From NCBI RefSeq assembly GCF_964204645.1, contig NC_134028.1:16665263-16729262 (forward strand): a DNA stretch of 64,000 nucleotides, read 5' to 3'. The position numbers and the translations under genes were made by a program. The DNA comes from Tubulanus polymorphus (Eukaryota > Nemertea > Palaeonemertea > Tubulaniformes > Tubulanidae). This document shows positions 30,955 through 43,371 of the stretch, piece by piece (position 1 is the first letter of the stretch; every line of letters starts with the position of its first letter). The notes beneath the pieces are model-generated. The model ran no database searches, was not told the DNA's origin, and was given only the letters and a program-made list of their open reading frames with translations.

Positions 30955-32820
30955 ATGATTATTGAGGCGTATCTCAATTCATTATTGAAGTTAGAACGCC
31001 CTTCGAATAGTGCCGCCTCGATGCGAACGTTCTGTGATAAAATCGAATCCCATATCCGTACCTTGGAGAATCATCTGGTAAGTTTTGTTCCGATCAACAA
31101 TACGGCGATCAAAACCGTCAGCAGTTTTAAATCTTCTCGCGAATCGCCAAAAGCGATGTATATATTGTGATAGCGAACGTCACTACGCCTCGAGCTGTAA
31201 CATCGTTGAAGATCCGGCTGCTAGATATTTTATTGTGAAAAAGGCGGTATGTGTTTCAACTGCCTTGGGAAAGACAAGGTGAAAAATTGTGTTTCCAAAA
31301 TGAAATTTGAATCACGTTCAGCTTCTCATCATACAAGTCTATGTGGAGCACCCCCTTAAAAAAAACCCGGTCGGGTTACATGTTAAAATCGATTCGACTG
31401 AGTCAAAGTTACAGCAGTCAGCAGTTGGGTCGGATTTAAAGAACCAAAATGGTGCTTCTTTAAACCACGATTTTTCAAATCAGGTTATAACCAGTACTAC
31501 TACTATTCAAGGGCAAAGGTACGGTTCGGTTTTATTAAAAACTGCTGTTGCTGCTGTGACAACTGCCTCCTATCAGATAATAATAGAAAATAAAGGAATA
31601 TTATTTGATGACGGCTCACAGAGGCCATTCATAACCCAATCATTAGTTATTAGTAAGACTTAGTAATCACCAGCGAAATTAAGAAATTAGAAGAAAATTC
31701 TCGTAATCTATCAGATGAACTCTCGGATTTAAAATCAATTCTAGTTACAAAAGCTGAAAAAATTATAGGTCAACTAAAAGAGATATTTGGATTACAATCG
31801 AAAGTGGACAAATTGAAACTCCAGTTAGTTCATCACAGTGATAAAACAGACACGAAAGATCTTCGGATATCTGATGGAATTCTGTCAGATATTGGCGTTT
31901 TGTACGATACAGATCCGCCTAAAATTATGGCTGCAAAGCGATCAACTATACCGGTGTATGAAGTGCGTGTGCAAGACCCCATATCTCGGGAACAAGTAGA
32001 CTTTTCTGTAACTTGGGAACAATCATTGTCATCCGTTTATTATGACAATTTGGACCGTTATGATATGGATATTAAAGCGCTAACGAATCGTGAACCCGTT
32101 TCGAAGAAGAATGTGGATCTACATTTACATAGTTCTTTAAGATCTTTAGACAATTCCGGAATTCTTAAATCACAATGGGACAAAAGGGGGAGGAACATCC
32201 CCTTTGGTTTGGTATGAGATGGAAATAGAATATTTCTTCATCTCTCAGAAATTTATAAATTTAGTTCCTACGTTGACAATTTTGCTATCTAATTTTTCTC
32301 TATCTTTGTCAATTATGTAGTAATTCTTTTGTTTTCGGGGACGAAAACTTTCTGGACATATTAGGGGAGAATAAAGCAAAGCTAAAATTCACTTGTATGT
32401 TCTTGTATGTACTAAATCTATATATTTCATATTCTTTTAATGTTTAAATGTCTGTATGTAATTATTCTTTGTCCTCTGAGACAGTTCGTCTGGGTCTGTG
32501 CGTATTAATTATTGTTTGTCTCCTGTCATGTCACTACTCGTCACCTTTGTTTGTACATCAATTTCCTTGTTTCTACTCGTCTTGTATCCAATGAATATAA
32601 ATAGTTCATGTGTAAAATAAAGATCAGTCAGTTTTGGATTCCAAACTGGAACGTTCATTCATCATTTCATCCGGATTTCCGATATCGACCATTCTTCGAG
32701 AATAGGACTTAATCTACGTTATAACGTCGTCTTTCTCCGGAATTACGTATTAGATACAATGGTATCTTTCAATACCAATGGGGAGCCACAATCCGCCGCC
32801 GATACGCGGCGCTGATAAGC
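30955..32820 (+). mobile_element. BEL/Pao retroelement relic
   Basis: Gag end: IIEAYLNSLLKLERPSNSAA and SHIRTLENHL (30955-31100), then CIYCDSERHYASSC and, one frame over, VCFNCLGKDKVKNC, the two zinc knuckles of BEL gag. Aspartic protease ILFDDGSQRPFIT at about 31600-31640. A coiled-coil-like open frame of 137 codons follows (31804-32217), not recognised. Reverse transcriptase and integrase are missing. From 32218 on, an AT-rich segment with AATAAA at about 32616 may be a solo 3' LTR. Frameshifts at about 31110 and 31250. Confidence 0.6.
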
Positions 32821-32934
32821 AACTCCGTCTCACCGCAAGATGGCGCTGCAGTATTGCTTCGTTATTTTCAAGTTTTTTAACGGCTTACTTCCATGAAGTG
32901 ATCGTGAATAAATGCTGCTGTTGGAAGTCTCAAT

Positions 32935-34230
32935 GAATTCCAAACAAGAAATAAATGAAATGACATTACCAGAATTGAAATTGGAGCTTTTAACGTTCGG
33001 GGCAAAGGTGTCCGGTAGAAAAAGGAGCTTTGTGAGAGGTGATTTTTAAGTATATCTTATTTTTATGTCCGAATTGAATTGATTGAATTGTCTGTCTATT
33101 TTCGTGCATTTCACTCCCGGTTTCGGCACAAGCACAGAGAACGACGTTTTACTAGATAGAAAAAAGGATTAGTGCATGATAACAGTGGATAGAATGATAT
33201 TCAGTAAATATATGTTTTTGGATGGCTTTAGTTTTAGTAGCTAAAAAAATCCATGGACTGTCACGATGTTATCACTATTAGGCCTACTCTAGTCTACTCT
33301 GGTCTCTTAGACCAGCCTACAGCCACCACAACCGAAAGATACCTGATTGGTTTATGTGACAATACATGACATTAAAGCTATCTTTGTTATTTACAGATTA
33401 GAATTCTACAGAAGGACAAGTGTACCTGTTAATCTGTCTTTTAGAACGAAAATGAATTGATGATAAATTCTGGGGTAACTTGAAAATTTGTTGTACATGG
33501 GGTAAATTTTAAAAAAATCAAACTCCAGGAAAAAATGATTTTGAATCAGTCAAAATTTTTTATTTATTTTTAGCTTACTACAATTTCAAGTGAAGAGGCT
33601 AAGGAGATTGAGAGAAGAACTCGTGGGCAAATTGTGAATAACGAATGGAAAAAAGAAAGAATTGTCATTCCTTGTCATCGAATAACAGCATCACATTTTG
33701 GAACAATCGTAAAGTGCACAGTGAGACGAGATAAATTTAAATTGGCTAATTCACTTCTTAGTTCCATTCCTTTAAAATGTAAACCTATCCTACATTGACA
33801 AAAATATGAATCAGTTCAGTGGAAAAGTATGAGGCCTTAACAGGATGTAAAACACAAGAATGCGGATTATTCGCTTGCTCAGCATTATCTATTCTGGCTG
33901 CCTAACCAGATCAAGTGGTCGCTGCTGACCTAATCTTAGAAGTGAAATGTACGTATGCGTCTAGGGAACGCATACGTAACGCCAGCTACAGTGCCTTATT
34001 TATATTACCACTCCAACAGAAATTTGCAATTAAAGGAAAACCATGATTATTACTACCAAATTCAGGGACAGCTGTATTGCAGTGAGCGATAAAAATGTGA
34101 TCTAGTTGTATTTACAATGAAAGACATTCAAGTGATAAGTGTAGAAAATGACATTGTATTTATTCAGAATATGGTAGATAAATTGTTGCAGTTTCATTCA
34201 GATTTTCATAGAGATGCAAACATCAACATG
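32935..34230 (+). pseudogene. SAP / YqaJ-type nuclease relic
   Basis: A first exon at 32935-33042 reads MTLPELKLELLTFGAKVSGR, a SAP DNA-binding helix pair, and ends at a donor-like site. A second block from 33574 (acceptor TTTTTAG) reads CHRITASHFGTIVKCT, then, through several stops and shifts, HKNADYSL, VKCTYASRE and GQLYCS-type segments, in the order found in YqaJ/lambda-exonuclease-like recombinases (the Glu-x-Lys motif region is EVKCTY). SAP plus YqaJ proteins are common, poorly understood genes of transposon origin in invertebrates. At least five disruptions show it is dead. The SWIM finger often found between the domains is not visible. Confidence 0.6.
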
Positions 34231-34580
34231 CAAATTTATGAAAATTATTTTGAATATTCTTTTTGAGAAATCTTGTCACCTGAGACAGTATTTTAATGTC
34301 CATCCAAATGAATTACGAGGCCTTAAGTTCCTAATGGTTTTCAGTTTTTCATTGAAATTTGTGAGAGATCTCAAACATCTGATTTTTCGATCAGTCAATT
34401 GTCCAAAGTCAACCAATAGTCAACAGTCCTCATTTGTAGGGTTTTTTAAGGAAAATATTGACAAATTTTGACTTAAAATCTTAACTATTACCACAGTAAA
34501 TAGGATTCATCTCCTCGTATGGAATTGGGGTCACCAGATTGTCTCTGCTCACATCTTGTCCACCATAATCTCCTGGGTCG
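34231..34580. other. No gene recognised
   Basis: AT-rich stretch after the nuclease relic. An 85-codon frame (34214-34471) has no recognisable feature. Confidence 0.4.
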
Positions 34581-35430
34581 CATCGAGTCTGAAATTCTCG
34601 GATCACCAGAAAAAAATCTCAATAAATCTCAGCCTGACATTTCAGTCTACCTGTTGTCACAGCGTCCAACGACTTTTAGGGATGCAAGGGAGGCAGCCAG
34701 AATGGCTGAGTACATTGAACAATGAAAGGCGTTGTCGTCTCCCAAGATATTGCAAATTGGGACCGTACCGGATAAATTTTTATGTGACGTCATGGGTGAG
34801 CTACAGGACATGTTCCGCCAAATTATGGACACTCAACAGTTGGCCCGTACTCAACAGAACGACAGAGGGACTAATTATAGTGAAAGCCGCCCGTCACGAA
34901 GGTCACAGTTGTCACGCACAGGGGGCACATTTCAGCGCGATAATCGCCGTCCCCCATATTCTTTGTAGGGATCAGTTTCATTCACAGTGTTGGGCGTGAA
35001 CCCCAACATCGAGTCTGAAATTCTCGGATCACCAGAAAAAAATCTCAATAAATCTCAGCCTGACATTTCAGTCTACCTGTTGTCACAGCGTCCAACGACT
35101 TTTAGGGATGCAAGGGAGGCAGCCAGAATGGCTGAGTACATTGAACAACGAAAGGCGTTGTCGTCTCCCAAGATATTGCAAATTGGGACCGTACCGGATA
35201 AATTTTTATTTGACGTCATGGGTGAGCTACAGGACATGTTCCGCCAAATTATGGACACTCAACAGTTGGCCCGTACTCAACAGAACGACAGAGGGACTAA
35301 TTATAGTGAAAGCCGCCCGTCACGAAGGTCACATGTCACGCACAGGGGGCACATTTCAGCGCGATAATCGCCGTACCCCATATTCTTTGTAGGGATCAGT
35401 TTCATTCACAGTGTTGGGCGTGAACCCCAA
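34581..35430 (+). pseudogene. Gag-like fragment in tandem duplication
   Basis: Two copies of a 426-bp unit, 34581-35006 and 35007-35430, about 98 percent alike by eye. Each encodes SEILGSPEKNLNKSQPDISV, REAARMAEYIEQRKAL and DVMGELQDMFRQIMDTQQLA, then an Arg/Ser-rich tail. The first copy has a stop (TGA in place of CGA) after EYIEQ, while the second is open there. The content (helical, with AREAARMAE and a basic tail) suggests gag of a Ty3/gypsy-type element, but no zinc knuckle or protease is present. Confidence 0.5.
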
Positions 35431-36600
35431 GGGGTTAACCAAACATTTAACCAGGGGAACGGCCAGAGACCTCATCCTATGGACTGACAAGGGTGAGGTC
35501 CCGCAATGAATGGTCAACTGAGCCCTCGCCAGATTCGGCAATAAGGAGTGATTTTTGGTCGGATGACACATATTTGGGGTATCATAGATATGACAACGAC
35601 AGTCCAGCAATTGCCAATTACATTTTTGATTATAATGATATTTTTGAGGACAATTAGGGATGATATATTTGACATGTCATTTGATCAAGGCAACATGCTA
35701 GCTGATTCAGTTGACGATTATTTTGAACCTGAGGAAAATTGTACTTGATGACGACGAGTCTTTAGATTTAGATAGGTTTGTCGGCTATCATACTCCTCCA
35801 TGGGGTGCCGATGACGTTTATGACATTCAAGACATTCAAGATCGTAACTTTGGGAACAGCTGGAGGGACAATTCCAAGTTGTTCCAAGGTGAAAGTTTTC
35901 ATATGGATCGGGGATCCAATTTTGAGGACAACTGGAGGGACAATTCCCAGTTGTTGGCTACTTACGAGCAGAGGAGTTAATGGTTCGACAGAAGATGAGA
36001 TAGGAAGTCTCATTTAGATTGTCACGAAGGCGCTCTTGACCAGTATAGGTACCCAGCAACCTACGCATCAACAATACAACGTGATCTTGTGTCATCACAT
36101 TCAGGTAGTAGTAATAATTCACAATGGTTGAAAAGTTATACTAGAGAAATTAATCAGAATATATGTAATTCAATGTTTGAAAATTGTGTTTTATTTTAAA
36201 CTGGAAAAGGTGGCAGCACTTTTCAGATTTATTTTTTTACCATTTAAACCAACTCGAGAACTCACAGAAGACCTGAGACCAGCGATTGTGATGAGTGGTG
36301 GCATGTTTAAGTGTGAAGGGTGACTCAATTTGCCCCTGGGAGTGACATGGCTGGTTCCGATTTTCTGAGCGGCTAGTCGAGGAGGGTGACTCGGTTTAAC
36401 TACTCCTAAGGTATCCACTCAGGTTTTAATGACAACAAACAGAACAAATACTCGTCGCGGGATGGCCACAGAAAGAACCTCACCTCCCAGAACATTCTTA
36501 GTTGAAAAATCATTTAAAAGCTAATCCACAGGATTCATTTTTAAAGAATAAGATCATTTTTATACTTTATTACTTGCAACATGTTTTAGGCATTTCTTGA
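35431..36600. other. Probable decayed retroelement DNA
   Basis: Short frames rich in Asp and Tyr (35540-35980), with a repeated GGAGGGACAATTCCAAGTTG/GGAGGGACAATTCCCAGTTG segment, continue from the gag fragment. No domain recognised. 36180-36600 holds nothing identifiable. Confidence 0.35.
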
Positions 36601-36602
36601 CA

Positions 36603-36865
36603 CTATGCAACGTCTAAAATTACACAAGTAAAAGCAACTCGAGATTCTATGATTTTTCCTGCCAGCACCGTTTTTGTATAGTTCAAAGGCTGCATCAAAA
36701 TCATAAATGACTTAGCGACACCTATGGTACGTTCTACATGCACTCTCTTGCTGGCGGTTTTTCTATCTTTAATAACAGATTGGACTGACATTCGATTCTT
36801 TTTTCTAAAGAACGATGGAATATTAATAAAAACATTTTGAGGCACAAAGAGGTCGTCAACATTAA
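36603..36865 (-). pseudogene. DDE transposase fragment (Harbinger/ISL2EU-like)
   Basis: The last 85 codons of a minus-strand frame read NIPSFFRKKNRMSVQSVIKD, then ASKRVHVERTIGVAKSFMIL. The pattern IPPF..GK..L....V...R..AS.RIHVER.IGR.K...IL is the end of DDE_Tnp_4-type transposases, containing the catalytic Glu region (HVER). The N-terminal part of the transposase is missing: upstream the frame runs into sequence of the Polinton-like remnant D. This is a short relic joined to unrelated DNA. Confidence 0.65.
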
Positions 36866-36870
36866 ACACT

Positions 36871-37002
36871 TTATCCACCATTATACTGATGTTGACGTGA
36901 TTTATTATGAAAAGATATATTTGATTTACTAACATATTTATCACAATATTTGCAAAACATTTCATTTTTATCACCATTTTCACTTGTATTTTTATCCTCC
37001 AT
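36871..37002 (-). CDS. Short C2H2 finger fragment of remnant D (43 aa)
   Basis: ATG at 37002, preceded by CTATATAAATGG as in element A, reads 43 codons to TAA at 36871. It starts MEDKNTSENGDKNEMFCKYC and continues with a second half whose His residues complete a single C-x2-C...H-x5-H finger, like the finger at the N-terminus of the family's polymerases. It is either a minigene or, more likely, the truncated start of a longer gene now joined to transposase sequence. Function unknown. Confidence 0.4.
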   Translation of the reverse strand: MEDKNTSENGDKNEMFCKYCDKYVSKSNISFHNKSRQHQYNGG

Positions 37003-37040
37003 TTATATAGAAACAAGGCAATTCGATACTACGTATGTAT

Positions 37041-37901
37041 GTCCCCCGCGATAGCCAGTAGGGAATGAATGACCCCCGAAGACACTAATCTTTGGTATAG
37101 AAAAATGATGAGTGTATCCAGGAATAACCATACTATGAAATATCATTTTCCTGCTATGAATGGTTATTTAAGAATTGAGTTTACAGGGTTTTAGGCAAAA
37201 GACGTCTACCAACCTTGACCTTTGACCCTAGAACTCCAAAATCACTAATGCACAACCTCTCCCCAGGGGTAATCATACTATGAAATAGCATTGTTCTGTT
37301 ATCAATGGTTCTTCTTGGATCGTGTTTACAAGGTTTCATATGAATGAAATCTAGTGACCTTGACCTTTCCCCCAAAATCAATAGGGCACATCCTCTCCCT
37401 AGGGGTAATCGTGCGATGTAATATCATTGTATTGCTATCAACAGTTCTTTCTGAATCACATTCACGACACAAGGTTTCACATGAATGACCTGAAGTGACC
37501 TTGACGTTTGATCCTTGGAGCCCAGAATCAATAGGGCACATCCTCTCCCTGTGGGTAATCATACTACGTAATATCATGGTCGTGCTATCAACGGTTCTTC
37601 TTGAGTGATGTTCACAAGGTTTCACATGAATGACCTGTAGTGACCTTGAACTTTGGTACTTGGACCCCAAAATCAATAGGGCATATCCTCTCCCTAGGGC
37701 TAATCATACTACATAATATCATGGTCCTGCTATCGACGGTTCTTCTTGAATCACATTCACAAGGTTTAACATGAATGACCTGTAGTGACCTTGACCTTTG
37801 ATGTAATATCTTAGTCCTGCGATCAACGGTTCCTCTTGAATCGCGTTCACAAGCTCATGCTGACGGAGGCGGATACCAAGTCCCACGCTCGCGTGGGGGA
37901 C
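37041..37901. mobile_element. Tandem-repeat element with CCCCCGCGA ends
   Basis: Five to six units of about 145 bp built on GTGACCTTGACCTTTGA...ATCCTCTCCCTAGGGGTAATCATACTA. Ends are inverted: GTCCCCCGCGA at 37041 and TCGCGTGGGGGAC at about 37889-37901. No protein. The type resembles tandem-repeat 'pearl'/HINE elements of molluscs; that name is an inference. Confidence 0.6.
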
Positions 37902-38107
37902 AAAAATCACCCAATATATTTCACCCAACATTTTTTACCCAAAAAGCTCCCTACCTCATACCCCTAGTATGAAACCTCCAATTCTCCTTTACTCTAATTG
38001 GATTTGTAAATTATGAGATTTATAATTAATTTTGCTAGAATCAACATAAAATTTTTATTCTTTTAATTTATCTTGCATTTATTTCATATATTTTTTTATC
38101 TTATTCA

Positions 38108-38457
38108 AAATCTATATCATGATGTCATTTTATATCCTTACCTTTATATATGAAAAAGAAATCACCAGAACATAATTCTTCAATATCTTCACTGGATAAT
38201 CGATGAAATCTATCTGGTTAATATGTTCAAATTTAATAAACATATTACCTTTCAATCCTTCATATTCTAATTGTAATACAATTGATCACCATATTTATCT
38301 ACAATTGTTTCAATATCTTTTATTAAATAAATACTTCTTACATAATGTTAATTCTGTTAACTTTTAAATTTATAATCTACAGATTTAACACACGCAGTAA
38401 CTTAAAATGTATCTAGAAATAATGTGTTATTTTCACAGTTTTGTTTACACTCCATTT
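38108..38457 (-). pseudogene. OB-like protein pseudogene of remnant D
   Basis: Clear nucleotide similarity over its whole length to the 113-aa gene of element A (3426-3767): both share segments such as AGAAATC..CCAGAACATAATTC, CTTCACT.GATAATC.ATGAAATC and TTAATTCTGTTAACTTT. Small deletions shift the frame several times. The start (CTCCATTTAAATAT) has the polymerase-type upstream box rather than the TAAATAAATG box used by the same gene in element A, because here it is the gene next to the terminus. Confidence 0.8.
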
Positions 38458-38572
38458 AAATATGTAAATTTTTTATTAAAATTGGTTCTAGAAATATATC
38501 ATACTTCATATATGAATATAATAAAAATATTACATATATAAAATCATTAGAGTAATAAGCTATTTTCACATC

Positions 38573-39456
38573 TCCGCAGTAAAGAAAATGCTGCAATCTA
38601 TGCGGCGCATCAACATGGAATTTTCAGCACAGTACAAGAAAAATGAAAAATCCTCATCAATTTTCTTTCTTCTTTTGTAGTTTTCTTAATGAAGAATTTC
38701 ATATGTTCTACCATTAATATATAAAAAGTCTACTTGTAAATTCGACAGCAAATGTTGTACAAATCCGCTCATGTTGTGCTTACGTTAGTACATCAGGATG
38801 ACGTCACATTACATCGCAAAAATCCCCAAAAAGCGACATAAAATTGCCAATTAACCTAATCTAAGCTTTATCAATAGCCTTCAAACACAGTCACCTGTTA
38901 GCTGCAATCAAAACTGCAGAATTTGAAGTCCTTAGCCCATGAATCATTTCATACTCTGAGGAGTTATCGGTCAACACAAATTCAACACTCCGTTGTTACT
39001 ACTGTCCAAATACATATAGAACCGAGTTCCGTGAAGTCTACTGTTCTACCAAGATTATTAAGGGGAGAGGCAAAATTGTCCATACGTGCTATATGTATTG
39101 AACACTTGCTAGCTCTGATACCTTTCTCCTTTAGTATCCGCATTCTCCGGATTCTGCTCCGTCGAAAACCTAATGGAAATTTTCAAAACTCTAATGGATA
39201 AGTAAATAGATAATTCTGAGAGGCAATTTTTTCATGACAATTTTATTTTACTATTTACATCATATCTCATCATAGAAATGACAACTCAATTAAATCGATT
39301 TAGAATAAATGTACAGTAGAGTACGCCGTCGGATAGGTTAAAAGGTCAAGTGCCCTCTAAGTAGAATTTTGTGTATTACCTATTATGTAACTGTGAAATG
39401 TGTATAAATGATGTGTGTTACTATTTTGATTTTGGTAAACCATTACTGAGAAGTAA
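38573..39456. other. Intergenic, no gene recognised
   Basis: Ordinary AT-rich DNA. A 92-codon frame (38923-39201) has no recognisable domain. Confidence 0.5.
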
Positions 39457-40172
39457 TGCTAGGTTCACATACACACACACACACACGATTTTTCGTCGAG
39501 GAATCGAGCAACTCACTATCGAGGACAACTATTTTGAAATGAGTCATGTGTGTGAACGAAAAAGTTGCTCGATTTTCCTCGACACAACTCTAGTCTCGAC
39601 TAGTTGAGAGAAATAGAACATGTTCTATTTCTCTCAACTCAGTCGAGGAGTTGAGAGAAATCTAACCAATCAACATGCAGTATATTCGCGCGCATTTTAA
39701 TAGTCTTCCTTTCTGGTAAGAGAGGGCAATATATTACTACGATTTCTACAATAAAAGAATAAACCTTTTATAAAATCTCATCAATCTCATGTCTATCAGA
39801 TAATTGATATGAGACTCGTGAATTCAAACGAATTCAAGACTCATCAAATTTCTGGAGTCAGACGGTTCCAGGATCCCCTAACACCAGGCATGATATATCC
39901 ATGGATGCTGAATAGGCCAAAGTCGTTTTATCACAATAATTGTTATCTTTTAAATTTCTGCTTAAATTGCGATTTCTTGTTCATCCTTCATGCCTTCTAC
40001 ACTGCTGCATCTACGCCCAGCTGGAGTTGTGTGAATTATGCTGTGTGTGTGAACACATATTTTGACACAACTTTGTTTATTTTTCTAACCGGGTCAGAAG
40101 TTGAGAAATCGAGAAGTTGAGACAACTTCGCAATTTCTCTTCAAAAAGTCGTGTGTGTGTGAACCCAGCATT
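39457..40172. mobile_element. Non-autonomous inverted-repeat element with CA-rich ends
   Basis: Ends AATGCTAGGTTCACATACAC and, inverted, TAATGCTGGGTTCACACACA; flanking TA on both sides. The interior repeats TCGAGCAACTC / GTTGAG motifs. It contains a perfect 36-bp palindrome at 39603-39638 (GTTGAGAGAAATAGAACA and its complement). No transposase. Confidence 0.75.
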
Positions 40173-41242
40173 AGACTATTTTCACCAGCTTGCCATACAC
40201 AGCATGTGCACATTTGCAAGGAAAAACCCACGATCGCTGACGTCATTGATGTACATAGGATAGAGTCAAGTACCGTCATAACTTCAGTCACAAAATATTT
40301 GCGGCATAACGGAATGATGATCCTGAGAGTTGACATAGTATTCACGGTATGACTATTGACTAACATTTTCCCACAGCTTATAAAGATGCATATCATATGT
40401 AAAAAAAGTTTAAATAAATAATACAAATGGTCTTTTGAAAATATTCGAGAACTTTTCTTACGTAGATCACTGTGCAATAGGGGAGGGGTCAGTGTAATTG
40501 CGTTCTATCTTGCGCACTGTGTACGAATTGTATATCGTTTCATTGCCCTCTTGCGATCAATTTATACAGGACAAATTTAAGGAAGTAAAATATTTGATTG
40601 TAGCAAAACAATGATACCGCGGCCACGGCCAAGCCACGGCCATCAGCTGTTAACCTTATCAGAGAAAAGACTTGACTCTAATTGGTTCCTTAAAATGTGA
40701 TGTACTTCGTCCTATGCTCTCAGGATATTACTTTCCGAGATTTATCATCCAAATGATACTTATTAGTACATTGTGACAACCTATGATCGGCCTGGTAGGA
40801 AAAATATCACTAATTAGACCACATAAAAAAACCTGTTTCTCTGGCCCGATAACCCTATATTTCAAATAACTTTTTTTCAGAATAAAATAAAATTGCCTAC
40901 CAACTATCTTCATAATTTTGGGTGATTTAATTTTTTTTTAAATTATATGTGGCTGTCTGACTACCAAACTCGTCGTTCTCGTAAAAATCTTTTTCTTCTA
41001 ACCAAATCATAATATAATTACTTAGATCAACATCATGAAAATATTTCATCACATTAGATTCAACAGTTTGATCCTGGAAATGGTACAGCCATCCTCAGAC
41101 AACTTGGCTAATCAGAACTCATCTACGGTAGGGGGCTGATCACGACTGAAAGGCCTTCGTTCCGCGATTAGCTGCCAGAAAACTTTCTGTCACAAACTGA
41201 ACATTTGATTTCAGCATTTTGTAAGAATAATTTTGACATTCA
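40173..41242. other. Intergenic, no gene recognised
   Basis: Nothing with coding signal; no repeats found by eye apart from homopolymer tracts near 40930. Confidence 0.5.
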
Positions 41243-41353
41243 GGGTTCAGTTCCACAGTTCTGAGTTAAGATTTGACTATGAGCTAACTCATTGAAAATG
41301 AACTAATTTTAACTCAGAGTTAACTCAGACTCACAACTGTGGAACTGGGCCAG
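41243..41353. repeat. Small foldback (MITE-like)
   Basis: Arms CAGTTCCACAGTT...GAGTTAA and TTAACTC...AACTGTGGAACTG enclose about 40 bp. Confidence 0.7.
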
Positions 41354-41959
41354 CAACTTGGAACTTTAAGCAACTGTTTCTAAACTCAGGGATAAATATG
41401 TGTAATTGATTCTTTGCAATCAAATAAGCCCTCCAAAATGATTGAGAATGTTAGTCAGAAACTTGGAGATGATAACAAGGCCTATAGCCCACTTTTGACC
41501 ATTGTTTTAACTAGTCTGGCCAACATGACTATGCAGTATAAAATGCCAATCCAGTGTGTACACAGCAATTAAAGCAATTAATGTGATCATCAAACAACAC
41601 CATGCATTCACTCTGTCTCACTACAGTTCATGATCCGGCCTACATTGAGGGAATGTTTGAAAAAAGGTCCTTTAGAAATAGATAAAACCTCTTCATGACC
41701 CCTTTAAACGCAAACGAAACGAGTCAAGTTTCTTCTAGGCTGTACCGTACCCATTTTTGGTGATTGCCCCGCCCGAGAAACAGGATTTTTTGTGTGGCCT
41801 CAGCCCCAAATTGAGAAAACTAAACTAAACCACTCAATCATGATACATCCTTCATTCGGGCAAACCAAGAGCAACGGGAATTTCAAGGAAGCAAAAGAAC
41901 ATCTGTATACGTAATGGTGCTCTTATAGCAGTCTACACAATACAAACAAGAGCCCCAAA

Positions 41960-42790
41960 GGGCACTATGGCCAGCCTGTCAGCTTTTCATAAAATGGCAT
42001 ATGATGCATTCTGTGGGTTAAATTTGTCCAAATACACTCATAACTCAATCGTGCTTTCATAAGTAGCACAGACAGTGACTGGAGCTGGCAGGAACAAATA
42101 CCTCAGATAAATCTTTTTTCCCTTAGTGATTTGAATGCGGAATAGAATTGAATTTTCTGAAATTTGCTCAATGAAGCAAAACTGAATTGGATTTGCTGTT
42201 TACCTTGTTCAATACAGTAAAATTGGATTGGATATATTTCAATAAAATTGATTGATTGTTTGATTGAATTTGCAGTTTGAGTTCATGGCTAATTAGCTTA
42301 TCAAGTTCATCCATCCGATTTGAGAAAAAGCTATTTTTCCCGGACTTTGCACGAATGTCAATGATATTTTCTGAAGTGCAAATAAAAATATTCCTCCCAA
42401 AAACCAAATCAACTAAAGATTTCACAGAAATCGGTATTGAAATACAATTTTAGAACTTAAAATGAAACCCGGAAGTAAATGGGTAGACGATACCGCGGGT
42501 TCACGTGAACACCTGCCGATGTCTGCGGCTAAGCCAATCATAGAGGAGTCTTTGCATTCTGATTGGCTTTTTAAAAAAGATATTTTTGCATTCAGATTTT
42601 CGCGAAAAAGCTCATAAATTTTAACGAGGCCCTCTTTCAAAATTCAGCTTCATAGGGGATGGAGAATGGATAATGCTTTAATGAATGATATGTATGAATA
42701 TATGCTTAGTTGCAGTCAAAAAGCCTTTACTCTGGAAACCACGTCGTTCAAATTCGCTCCATTTGTGTAGTAATAGGCTCAGCCTACGGC
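41960..42790. repeat. Interspersed repeat R2, copy 1
   Basis: From GGCACTATGGCCAGCCTGTC to AATAGGCTCAGCCTACGG, matching 55929-56760 in the same orientation over about 0.83 kb. It holds a polyampholytic minus-strand frame of no recognised function. Ends and type undetermined. Confidence 0.8.
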
Positions 42791-43223
42791 TGGCCTATAA
42801 ATGATCAGTACCGGTACTGTTTTCCAACAGTAGCAATGAAGCTATTGAAATGAAGACAATCTGGTTACCCCAATTCATTGTCTGTGAAATGTGATTGCAT
42901 ACTCAGACCTCGTTGAAGAAAAACTCAAAGAATAAAACTTTAAACATAGAAGCCTTTGAAAAAGATGGAACATCTAACAAAATTATTCATTTGTGTAAAT
43001 ATGTACTTCATGTAAATAGAAAACTGTTCTAGGAGAACAAGGTAATTCCCTTTATATGTTTAAGCATCCTGCACTAGATTGGTCAAATTTTGGATACATG
43101 GTTGAAGTAAGAAAATAGTTTGATATTCACTGCATTTAATTATATTATACTATTTGATCAATACACTTCAGCATCATTAAAATCATGATCAAATTATGCG
43201 AGACTAACTGTAGGCCCATTGAA

Positions 43224-43371
43224 TCAGTTTTCTAACACATCACTTTTAGTAATAACTAACATCTGAAGAGATGGAACATTACGATTAAAATCCCAGTAAA
43301 AATCTTCTATTGGGATATGTGTACATTTCAAGTTCCACTTATGTAGCAGCTGAGTAATATTCCTGTCTGCA
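43224..43371 (-). CDS. METTL23: METTL23 coding exon 5
   Basis: Acceptor GATTTCAG; completes Ser, then [20 protein letters not shown] and ends [12 protein letters not shown] with TGA at 43226-43224. The acceptor lies 40 bp past the RPF1 stop. Confidence 0.9.

Larger units (their letters stand above)
36871..38572 (-). mobile_element. Polinton-like remnant D
   Basis: Leftward AT-rich DNA with the finger fragment (36871-37002), the decayed 5' end of the penton-like gene (about 37990-38105), the OB-like pseudogene (38108-38457), the upstream box, a TTCATATATGAATA-type palindrome and a terminal GAGTAATAAGC near 38552. The polymerase is absent between the OB-like gene and the terminus, so D is a deletion derivative. 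It is interrupted by a tandem-repeat element at 37041-37901. Confidence 0.65.

Noticed and set aside
36385-36420. 28S rRNA fragment (AACTACTCCTAAGGTA)
   Set aside because: Match is short and imperfect, with no flanking rRNA sequence.
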